Assembly (NCBI GenBank): GCA_964450865.1
Contig: CAYVHB010000010.1
Coordinates: forward strand, 1-64,000
Length of the DNA: 64,000 nucleotides
Direction of reading: 5' to 3'
Source: CAYVHB01 sp964450865
GTDB taxonomy: Bacteria > Bacillota > Clostridia > Saccharofermentanales > UBA5734
Below are positions 57,678-64,000 of the stretch, piece by piece (the stretch's first letter is position 1; each line of letters starts with the position of its first letter). The notes under the pieces are model-generated. The model had not been told where the DNA came from. It did not search any database and saw nothing but the letters and a program-made list of their open reading frames with translations. The translations under genes and the position numbers were made by a program.

Positions 57678-58727
57678 ATGCATACCTTTGGGATTATTGG
57701 TTACGGTGGAATGGGTGCCTGGCACGCCCGTCAGTTGCTGTCAGCGCCTGCTGAATTTACGCTGGCCGGGGCTTACGATATCAATCCGGTGCAGGTAGCC
57801 AAGGCCCGCCTGGCTGGCCTGGCCGGCTACGATACCCTTGATGCGATCCTTGACGATCCGGCGATCGATACGGTGATCCTGGCCGTACCCAATAATTTCC
57901 ACAAGGATCTGTCCATCGCGGCCCTCCTGGCTGGCAAACACGTGATCTGTGAAAAGCCGGTCATGCTCAGCACGCCGGATCTGCAGGATGTCCTGACTGT
58001 CAGCCGGGAGACGGGCTGCCTGTTTTCCGTGCATCAGAACCGGCGCTGGGACAAGGACTTCCTGATCGTCCGCAAACTGCTCAATGCGGGTACGATCGGC
58101 CAGCCATTTTATATTGAATCGCGCGTGCAAGGTTCGAAGGGTATACCTGGCGACTGGCGCTGTGTCAAGGAAGCCGGTGGCGGCATGCTGCTCGACTGGG
58201 GTGTCCATCTGATTGACCAGCTGCTGGTCATGGTCGACAGTCCGGTGACCGAGGTTTATGCGCACCTCCTGTCGGTGAAATTCCCCGGTGTCGACGACAA
58301 TTTCAAGCTGATGCTGCGCTTTGCCAACGGCCTGTCCGCGCTGATCGAGGTTGATACCTATACGTTCATCAATCTGCCGCGCTGGCATGTCTCCGGGACA
58401 GCCGGGACTGCCCAGATTGACAATTTTGCCTGCCAGGGCAAGGTGGCGCGAGCCAACACAGTGTCTGTGCACTGGGATGAGGGTATTGTTTATACCGAAG
58501 CCGGACCGACCCGGACCATGGCTCCGCGGGCCAAGGAAACGATTGAGGAGCTGGCCCTGCCGCAGGTCGACAGCGACGCCCGCGACTATTATCGCAATTT
58601 TGCCGCCGCGGTCGAAGGAAAGACGGAGCTGGTCGTCACGCCCGCCCAGGCTTTACGCGTCATGCAGGTGCTTGATGCAGTCTTTGCCTCGGCCGAAACC
58701 GGCAGCACGATCCGGCTGAATGTCTGA
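57678..58727 (+). CDS. Second Gfo/Idh/MocA-family oxidoreductase
   Basis: 349 residues from ATG 57678, following GGGAG by 9 bases; the longer frame from 57621 has no ribosome site. Rossmann start FGIIGYGGMGAWHARQL, then VILAVPNNFHKDLSIAALLAGKHVICEKPVMLSTPDLQDVL and the catalytic domain GGGMLLDWGVHLIDQLL. Third gene of the operon, ends just before a strong bidirectional terminator. Paralogous to the first dehydrogenase but only distantly similar, so the pair probably acts at different steps. Confidence 0.93.
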   Translation: MHTFGIIGYGGMGAWHARQLLSAPAEFTLAGAYDINPVQVAKARLAGLAGYDTLDAILDDPAIDTVILAVPNNFHKDLSIAALLAGKHVICEKPVMLSTPDLQDVLTVSRETGCLFSVHQNRRWDKDFLIVRKLLNAGTIGQPFYIESRVQGSKGIPGDWRCVKEAGGGMLLDWGVHLIDQLLVMVDSPVTEVYAHLLSVKFPGVDDNFKLMLRFANGLSALIEVDTYTFINLPRWHVSGTAGTAQIDNFACQGKVARANTVSVHWDEGIVYTEAGPTRTMAPRAKETIEELALPQVDSDARDYYRNFAAAVEGKTELVVTPAQALRVMQVLDAVFASAETGSTIRLNV

Positions 58728-58779
58728 GCGGGTCTGCCGGACTGCAGCACCACTTGACAATGGCACGAATCGGATAGTC

Positions 58780-58828
58780 AAAATAATGGCACCTGCTGGC
58801 TGTGATAGCTGGCAGGTGCCATTATTTT
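58780..58828. terminator. Bidirectional terminator between convergent operons
   Basis: Perfect 17-base arms (58780-58796 and 58812-58828: AAAATAATGGCACCTGC and its complement) around a 15-base loop, with A-run before and T-run after. Lies between the oxidoreductase operon and the convergent exporter operon, so it can end both transcripts. Confidence 0.85.
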
Positions 58829-58863
58829 GCAGGCTGATCATAGACTGGCCGGAAGTCGGATCC

Positions 58864-58977
58864 TTAGACAATATTGAAGACGACCAGTTTCAGATAGGCG
58901 ATGATCGCCACGGCGATTGCGATGAGGACCCAGCCCCACCAGGGTATTTTCTGCCACCATTTTTTCCGGTTGTTCAT
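58864..58977 (-). CDS. 37-residue single-membrane-span protein
   Basis: Small gene at the end of the exporter operon. Starts ATG 58977, 7 bases after a perfect AGGAGG (complement 58986-58991), stop TAA at 58864. The peptide begins MNNRKKWWQK, has a core WVLIAIAVAIIAYLK that forms one membrane helix, and ends VVFNIV. The basic, tryptophan-rich N-terminus suggests a cytoplasmic start. The ribosome site and one-transcript context with the ABC-2 permeases (17 bases after the permease stop) support it as a real gene. Perhaps a subunit or modulator of the exporter (inference). Confidence 0.7.
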   Translation of the reverse strand: MNNRKKWWQKIPWWGWVLIAIAVAIIAYLKLVVFNIV

Positions 58978-58994
58978 TTGGTTTTCCTCCTGTT

Positions 58995-59798
58995 TCAGGC
59001 GCGGATGTCACGCTTCTGGAAGAAGTAGTAGGACCCGATTGCTGTGGCGATGGCGACGGCCAGGCACAAGATCACATAGCCGGCTGCCACTTTGTGCTGG
59101 TACATGACATCAATGGATTTAAAATAGCGGAACGGCGTCAGGAACTCGATTTTTTCATAATCGTCCTTGAGATCGATCACGACTTTGAGGACGAAAGTGC
59201 CAAGGATAATGGCGGTGGCCAGTCCGGAAGCCTGTTCGGCCCGTTTGGCCCAGGCCCCCAGGCACAGCCCGATGCCGAGGAAAAGGAGCTGGACCAGGAA
59301 CAGCACGGAAGTCAGGATGAAAATCGGCCGGGTCAGGGACTGGCCGGTCTGGTTATAGGCCGCAACGAAAAGGGCGGACGCGACAAAGGTCACCTGGTTA
59401 TAAAGTGCAATCATGACCAGGGCGGCGAGAATTTTCGGGGTGACGATCTGGCGACGGCGCAGCGGCTTGACCAGCAGGAAGTCGGCTGTCTGGTCGCGTT
59501 CTTCCTTGGCGATGATCGAAGCGCCGAGCATGGTGCTGTGCACGGAGATCATCAGCAGGAAGTACAGGAAAAAGATGCTGTAGAAGACGCCGATTGAGGT
59601 CAGGTCGACGCCTTCAGCCACGCCAAAAACCGTCATCATCGCCGGCGGCAGGCTGGCAAAGATTTCGTTGATCGCCTGGCCGGTCCTGGCAAAGGCGCCG
59701 TACTTCATCATGCCGGCCGCAATCAGGAAGACCATCACGGCCGACCAGACCAGAAATGACTTGAAGTGCGCGATCAGCTCGCGCTTGAAGATATTCAT
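58995..59798 (-). CDS. ABC-2 type transporter permease
   Basis: 267 residues, about six hydrophobic helices in the ABC-2 pattern (FLVWSAVMVFLIAAGMM, FYSIFFLYFLLMISVHSTMLGA, VTPKILAALVMIALYNQVTFVASALFV, FLVQLLFLGIGLCLGAW and more). It begins NIFKRELIAHFKSFLVW, typical for such permeases, and contains the EERDQTADFLLVKPLRRRQIV coupling helix. Paralogue of the next gene upstream; the two probably form a heterodimeric channel driven by the ATPase at 60679. Confidence 0.92.
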   Translation of the reverse strand: MNIFKRELIAHFKSFLVWSAVMVFLIAAGMMKYGAFARTGQAINEIFASLPPAMMTVFGVAEGVDLTSIGVFYSIFFLYFLLMISVHSTMLGASIIAKEERDQTADFLLVKPLRRRQIVTPKILAALVMIALYNQVTFVASALFVAAYNQTGQSLTRPIFILTSVLFLVQLLFLGIGLCLGAWAKRAEQASGLATAIILGTFVLKVVIDLKDDYEKIEFLTPFRYFKSIDVMYQHKVAAGYVILCLAVAIATAIGSYYFFQKRDIRA

Positions 59799-59863
59799 GG
59801 GAACCTCCCGTCGTATCGTTTCTGAAATCCGCGCCAGTCAGGCCTTGCGCATGCCGTCCGTTC

Positions 59864-60676
59864 TCAGACCGCGTGAATGTCCTTTTTCTGGTAGATCCAG
59901 TAGCTCAGGGCGGTCAGGCTGGCAAATACCGCCAGGTCGACCAGCAGGTAAACGATGTCATAATGCTGCCGGCTGATCAGTAATGAACCCTTGAAGTAGG
60001 AAAAGGGTGTCACGTAGGTCAGCTTCTTTTCCATGAGGGATTCATTAACCAGCTCAATGATGAAGAAAAAGAAAACGACGCCGAGGGTGATGGGCATGAC
60101 CGACTTGATCCGCTGCAGGGTGGCAGCCAGCACCAGGCCGATACCGACGAAAAAAAGCTGGACCAGGAAGACCGAGCCGGTCAGCAGAGCGTAAATCCGG
60201 AGACTGATCGATTCGCCGATCAGCATCTGGATAATCATCAGGCCACTGACGAAGATGACCAGATTCTGGGCGATCAGGCTGATCAGCACGGCAGCGACCT
60301 TGCCGCTGACAACACTGGTGCGGCGGACCGGCCTGGTCAGCAGGAAGTCGGCTGTCTTGCGCCGCGATTCCTCGGAAAGCAGGCCGATGCCCTGTTTCAT
60401 GCCGAAAACGGCGCCAATCAGCACGACATAAGTCATCAGGAAGCTGAAGTAACCGTCGACCTCGGCGAGATTGACATCAACCATGCCGAAGGCCGCCTTG
60501 AATTCCGGCGGGAAATTCTGCAGCAGCTGGTCCATCAGCCGGGCGTCTTCCTTGAAGTAGTTGAAAAAGGCGCCAAAGAATGCCAGCAGGATGACCATGG
60601 ATAGTGTGTAGTACAGCCAGGTGCGCAGGGTCATTTTCAGTTCCTGCGCCAGGATGTTGGGCTTGAACAGGTCCAT
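59864..60676 (-). CDS. ABC-2 type transporter permease
   Basis: 270 residues with ABC-2 helices (WLYYTLSMVILLAFFGAFF, FLMTYVVLIGAVFGM, and later VFLVQLFFVGIGLVLAA) and the coupling region LSEESRRKTADFLLTRPVRRTSVVSGK, matching the neighbour. Start ATG 60676 is used because GGTGG lies 7 bases upstream; an ATG at 60682 overlaps the ATPase stop (ATGA) but has its ribosome site only one base away. Translationally coupled to the ATPase gene. Confidence 0.9.
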   Translation of the reverse strand: MDLFKPNILAQELKMTLRTWLYYTLSMVILLAFFGAFFNYFKEDARLMDQLLQNFPPEFKAAFGMVDVNLAEVDGYFSFLMTYVVLIGAVFGMKQGIGLLSEESRRKTADFLLTRPVRRTSVVSGKVAAVLISLIAQNLVIFVSGLMIIQMLIGESISLRIYALLTGSVFLVQLFFVGIGLVLAATLQRIKSVMPITLGVVFFFFIIELVNESLMEKKLTYVTPFSYFKGSLLISRQHYDIVYLLVDLAVFASLTALSYWIYQKKDIHAV

Positions 60677-60678
60677 TT

Positions 60679-61569
60679 TCATTCCACCTTGTCATAATAA
60701 TGCATGAAGATCTCCTCGAGGTCGGGCTCTTCAATGGCGATATTGGTCAGGGGGTGGGAATTGATGATGCGGATGATCGTGTTGATATCGCCCATGAAGA
60801 GGAAGGAGACATCCTGGCCGCTGGCGCTGTAGCTGCTGATGCCCGGCAGCGTGGCAAATTCGCCGGGGACAGTCGCGGCGAAGCTGATGCGGACTTTTTT
60901 GTAGGTCGTATTGCGCATCGTGCTGATATCTTCGATCTTGATGATGCGGCCTTCCTTGATGATGGCCACGCGCGAACAGAGCTTCTGCACCTCGGGCAGG
61001 ATATGCGAGGACATCAGGACCGTCGCGCCCTTCTGGTTCTCCTCACGGATCAGGTCGAAGAATTTCTGCTGCATCAGCGGGTCGAGGCCGCTGGTTGGCT
61101 CGTCGAGAATGATCAGCTTCGGATTGTGCAGCAGGCCCTGGACAATGCCGACCTTTTTCTTGTTGCCGTAACTCAGGTCATCGATCTTGCGGTTAAGCTC
61201 AAGATCCATGATCCCGGCCAGGTGCCTGATCCGGCTGATGTCGACCTTGCCGTAGAATGAAGCCGAGTACTTGAGCAGGTCGATGACCTTCATGTTGTCG
61301 TAGTAGAAGACTTCCGAAGGCAGGTAACCGATGTCCTTGCGGATCTCATGGCCGTACCGGATGCAGTCCTTGCCAAAGATCGTGGCACTGCCGCTGGTCG
61401 GATAAATCAGGGCCAGCAGGGTTCGGATCGTCGTCGACTTGCCGGCGCCGTTGGGGCCAATGAAGCCGAAGATCTCGCCTTCGTTGACATTGAAGCTGAC
61501 ATCGATGATGCCGCGGGCCTTGTGACTGTAGTATTTCGTGAGGTGGCTGATTTCGATGACCTTATTCAT
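60679..61569 (-). CDS. ABC transporter ATP-binding protein
   Basis: 296 residues from ATG 61569 (MNKVIEISHLTKYYS). Walker A FIGPNGAGKST, signature DLSYGNKKKVGIVQGL (variant of LSGGQ), Walker B LIILDEPTSGLDPL and the switch His in MSSHILPEV. C-terminal extension of about 70 residues is typical of antibiotic or bacteriocin-type ABC-2 exporters. Energises the two permeases downstream; first gene of the operon. Earlier ATGs at 61596 and 61581 lie upstream of or inside the GAGAGG ribosome site. Confidence 0.95.
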   Translation of the reverse strand: MNKVIEISHLTKYYSHKARGIIDVSFNVNEGEIFGFIGPNGAGKSTTIRTLLALIYPTSGSATIFGKDCIRYGHEIRKDIGYLPSEVFYYDNMKVIDLLKYSASFYGKVDISRIRHLAGIMDLELNRKIDDLSYGNKKKVGIVQGLLHNPKLIILDEPTSGLDPLMQQKFFDLIREENQKGATVLMSSHILPEVQKLCSRVAIIKEGRIIKIEDISTMRNTTYKKVRISFAATVPGEFATLPGISSYSASGQDVSFLFMGDINTIIRIINSHPLTNIAIEEPDLEEIFMHYYDKVE

Positions 61570-61769
61570 GGTATCGTGCATCCTCTCCCGGTGCATATGA
61601 AGCCGTAGCGATTGTCACGCACTTCGCTCTCCAATAAAGGGGCGCCGCCGCCTTGGCAGTTCGGTGCTGCGCGGGCGACGGCGCCGGATGTGGCAGTTAT
61701 CAGGACTATCTGGAACCGGACTGATGATCAGGTATCAGCCAGATGGATCAGGTATCGGGCCACAATTCC

Positions 61770-62927
61770 TCAGTAGCGCAGGACAGCAAGGGCATCGCTG
61801 TCCTCCGGCAGCTGATCGGGCCGGACAGCATAGACTGTGCCGCCTTTCATGAAGACAGATACAGCCGCGATATCGTAGAGGTCGGCCGCGCTGTTGAGCT
61901 CATCAGCGGCAGGATTGATCAGTTTTTCGATTTTATCCCCGGCCGGATCATAGATGCCCGGCAGCGTGCCGTTTTCAGGCAGGAACAGGTCCTGGACGCG
62001 GCCATTGTCGGCGGCGATGATGATCTGGCGGATATTGCCGCGGACCCGGTCCGTACCCAGCAGGCCCTGGCTGTCGGTCCAGGCCTTTTCGCGCAGGCTT
62101 TCGTAAAGCGGACTGACAATTCCCCACGCCTGGTTGCGCAGCGTCTCGAGGCCGAGGGTATCCGGTGAACCGGAGATATGGCGATCCATGATGTGGCGAT
62201 ATTTGCTGGCCTGGCGATAAATGGGGAAGAGGTAGTCAACACAGGCAATGACCAGCGGCAGCGTTTCACCGCCCAGTTTTTGCCGGAGGGCGGCGTCAAT
62301 CTGGCGGCAATACTCCTCGATGCGGACTTTTTCAATGTCCTTCATGTTGTCAAAGCCATGAAAGACCGATCCACCGCTGCCGGCGGCCGAGCCGGCGTGA
62401 TGCTGCATCTGTTTCTCGGTGGCGTAGGTCTGGAAGATGGCCTGCAATGACTCGGGCATGCCGTCCAGCTGGACCGGCTTGAGCTGGTAACGGGATCCCT
62501 GGAAGACCTTGACCTCAGCCAGGTTGATGGCGAGCAGGATATAGGGTCCGTCGTGGGTCAGCAGCGGGATCAGGGGCCGGGTGTAGAAACGGTCGGCAAT
62601 CGTCAGTGATTCGCTGACTTCAATGGGCAGCCGGTAAGTCATGAACTTGGTTGGACTGGCAAACAGGGCCAGGCCACTCAGCTGGTATTCCCAGAACAAG
62701 GCGTCACTGTACAACTCGATGGCCGGCTTGAGAATCTGCTCAATCAGGGGCTGGCGCCAGCCGCGGGCCTTGAGCTTCTCTTCGGCCAGCTTGACCTGGG
62801 CGCGGAGTTTAACCGGTCCCTGACGGGTATCGGCGCCCTCGCGCTGGACGGGCAAGTACATTGAAACACTGGGCTCGCTGCGGATTTCCATTAAGGCTTT
62901 GAGATTATCCCGGTTAAAAAGTTGCAT
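61770..62927 (-). CDS. baeRF-family protein (bacterial eRF1-like)
   Basis: 385 residues from ATG 62927, 9 bases after AGGAG; ATGs at 62936 and 62933 are too close. The sequence (QLFNRDNLKALMEI, VSMYLPVQREGADTRQGPVKLRAQVKLAE near the N-terminus, LLAINLAEVKVFQGSRYQLKPV, IRQIIIAADNGRVQDLFLPENG, and the C-terminal AAVSVFMKGGTVYAV) resembles the bacterial archaeo-eukaryotic release factor (baeRF) families, whose members are thought to act at ribosomes or in conflict. No GGQ motif is seen, so a peptide-release function is doubtful. Monocistronic between the exporter operon and the Fur gene. Confidence 0.75.
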   Translation of the reverse strand: MQLFNRDNLKALMEIRSEPSVSMYLPVQREGADTRQGPVKLRAQVKLAEEKLKARGWRQPLIEQILKPAIELYSDALFWEYQLSGLALFASPTKFMTYRLPIEVSESLTIADRFYTRPLIPLLTHDGPYILLAINLAEVKVFQGSRYQLKPVQLDGMPESLQAIFQTYATEKQMQHHAGSAAGSGGSVFHGFDNMKDIEKVRIEEYCRQIDAALRQKLGGETLPLVIACVDYLFPIYRQASKYRHIMDRHISGSPDTLGLETLRNQAWGIVSPLYESLREKAWTDSQGLLGTDRVRGNIRQIIIAADNGRVQDLFLPENGTLPGIYDPAGDKIEKLINPAADELNSAADLYDIAAVSVFMKGGTVYAVRPDQLPEDSDALAVLRY

Positions 62928-63165
62928 AATCATCATCTCCTGACTCCGGTTGGCAAACTGTGTGGTAAAACGGCAGGGATATGACCCGGTCTTGATTTAA
63001 TTATAGGCTTGTTGGCAGACGCTTTCAACAGGGCAAAGTGGTACCGGGGGACTGGAGCCGGATCGGATGAGGGTGAACGGGCCGCGGCCAGGAAGCGACC
63101 GGTGCTGTCCTTCGGGCCGGCAGGGATCGGCATCAAAAACAGGCATGGGCAGGCATGGGCCGTTA

Positions 63166-63609
63166 TCAGGGCTGCCGGGAATCAGCATCCCGGCTCCGGT
63201 TATTGCAGTCGTCAGCCAGGTGCGCACGGCACTGCGGACACAGGCCGAAGACGTTGAGCTGATGGCTGGTTATCTGGTAGCCGGTGGTCCTTTCCAGCTC
63301 GCTCTGCAGGGTGTGCATCGGGCACTGGGCAATAATCTGGCAGGCCTGGCAGCGGGTGCAGATCAGGTAATGATGATGCTGCGGCCGGTAGCGTTCATAC
63401 CGGGCTATGCCATCCAGGAAACGCAGCTGACTGACAATGGCCATGGTACTCAGACGTTCCAGATTGCGGTAAACGGTTGACAGGGCCATGTTGGCCGCCC
63501 GGGCTTGCGGGTGGTCGGCAATGGCTTCAGCCGTCAGGGGCGTGGCTGCCTGATCCAGAATGGCCAGGATGATCTTGCGCTGGCGAGTCATGCGGTATGT
63601 GTCTTCCAT
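63166..63609 (-). CDS. Fur/Zur/PerR-family metalloregulator
   Basis: 147 residues from ATG 63609 (12 bases after GGAG; an ATG at 63627 is possible). N-terminal winged helix: MTRQRKIILAILDQAATPLTAEAIADHPQARAANMALSTVYRNLERL. C-terminal metal domain with HHHYLICTRCQACQ and FGLCPQCRAHL, giving two CxxC pairs of the structural zinc site. The divergent gene is a zinc-binding lipoprotein, so a Zur (zinc) role is more likely than Fur or PerR, but the sensing residues alone do not settle it. Confidence 0.88.
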   Translation of the reverse strand: MEDTYRMTRQRKIILAILDQAATPLTAEAIADHPQARAANMALSTVYRNLERLSTMAIVSQLRFLDGIARYERYRPQHHHYLICTRCQACQIIAQCPMHTLQSELERTTGYQITSHQLNVFGLCPQCRAHLADDCNNRSRDADSRQP

Positions 63610-63636
63610 TGCTGCTGCGCTCTCCATTTCTTACGT

Positions 63637-63666
63637 TTGACAAACTGATTCCTGGCCTATTATAAT
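63637..63666 (+). promoter_or_regulatory. Promoter of the zinc-uptake gene
   Basis: TTGACA (63637-63642) and TATAAT (63661-63666) separated by 18 bases, both perfect hexamers. It lies in the divergent region with the Fur-family gene. The AT-rich stretch downstream (CTAACAATTTGCAA, about 63674-63687) could hold a repressor box but no clear palindrome is seen. Confidence 0.8.
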
Positions 63667-63745
63667 CTTACATGCTAACAATTTGCAACTGGCTGCTTGT
63701 GCAAACGATTGAAGGCAGCTGACTCGACAATCTGGAGGCATCATG

Positions 63746-64000
63746 ATGATTGCTCACCACCCGCACCCGCCGCAAAACCGGCACCCGAAGTGGCAGCTGA
63801 ACTGGCGCGCGCTTCTGCTCGTGCTCCTGCTGCCGCTGCTGATCCTGCCACTGGCCGCCTGCCAGGCCGGTGCCCCTGCATCACAACCAGCAGCCGTCTC
63901 ATCGTCAGCTGCCGCGGATACCTCGAATTCGCAGGCAACCCGACAGCCGGGCGACGCTGATAACCTGACTTTTGTCACGTCTGTTTATCCCTTGTATGTG
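63746..64000 (+). CDS. Zinc-binding lipoprotein (ZnuA/AdcA type), truncated by window end
   Basis: 85 codons, continuing past the window with no stop. Starts ATG 63746, 7 bases after GGAGG (an ATG at 63743 is 4 bases away). A His-rich start (HHPHPPQNRH) is followed by a hydrophobic segment and lipobox LAAC (about residues 35-38), then a Ser/Ala linker and NLTFVTSVYPLY, which matches the first strand of zinc/manganese solute-binding proteins. It should capture zinc outside the membrane for an ABC importer. Divergent from the Fur-family gene, the classical arrangement. Confidence 0.75.
   Translation, partial: MIAHHPHPPQNRHPKWQLNWRALLLVLLLPLLILPLAACQAGAPASQPAAVSSSAAADTSNSQATRQPGDADNLTFVTSVYPLYV

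Overview
The window comes from a moderately GC-rich bacterium, most likely a Firmicute of the class Clostridia. Support for this is the strong AGGAGG-type ribosome binding sites, the GntR/LacI chimeric arabinose repressor of AraR type, GTG/TTG starts and a type I-C CRISPR system; no rRNA marker is present, so the assignment is tentative. The left end carries a nearly complete IS3-family element (1-1260) next to a fragment of an unrelated IS256-type transposase, then a TPR protein and a radical SAM/SPASM-like protein with an unusual cysteine spacing.

From 4.2 to 26 kb lies a large signalling cluster: a BRCT-domain protein, a metallopeptidase-like/VWA protein, a MoxR AAA+ ATPase, (interrupted by an amino-acid ABC transporter fusion and a GGDEF protein), an unrecognised 436-residue protein on the opposite strand, a PP2C phosphatase, a Ser/Thr kinase fused to a VWA domain, a kinase-like membrane protein, a membrane-anchored VWA-like protein, a P-loop GTPase with zinc-finger-like cysteines, and a very large GTPase-associated (GAP1-like) membrane protein. 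Several of these carry repeat-encoded low-complexity linkers. It combines elements of TerY-P-type kinase/phosphatase/VWA modules, MoxR-VWA chaperone pairs and double-GTPase/GAP1 conflict systems, and is the best candidate for an undescribed system here.

After an AT-rich 850-bp gap comes a complete type I-C CRISPR-Cas locus (cas3-cas5-cas8-cas7-cas4-cas1-cas2, 26.8-34.9 kb) followed by a leader and an array of 83 repeats/82 spacers (35111-40665). By eye the locus is richer in A+T than its flanks, suggesting acquisition by transfer. Spacer pairs that overlap or duplicate one another show repeated sampling of the same targets, and one pair exposes a TTC motif in the expected PAM position. Beyond the array are an AAA/DUF4143 ATPase, an unknown protein and a cysteine-rich protein.

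From 44 to 49.8 kb is an arabinose regulon: araR, araA, an FGGY kinase (araB-like) and araD, with palindromic operator-like sites at both promoters and five 76-bp structured repeats between araA and the kinase. Convergent to it are a sugar-binding lipoprotein and a hybrid histidine kinase that probably form a sugar-sensing pair, and an AraC regulator. Then come an oxidoreductase/isomerase/oxidoreductase sugar cluster (55.5-58.7 kb), a bidirectional terminator, an ABC-2 exporter operon with a 37-residue membrane protein (58.9-61.6 kb), a baeRF-family protein, and a Fur/Zur-type regulator divergent from a zinc-binding lipoprotein gene cut by the window end.
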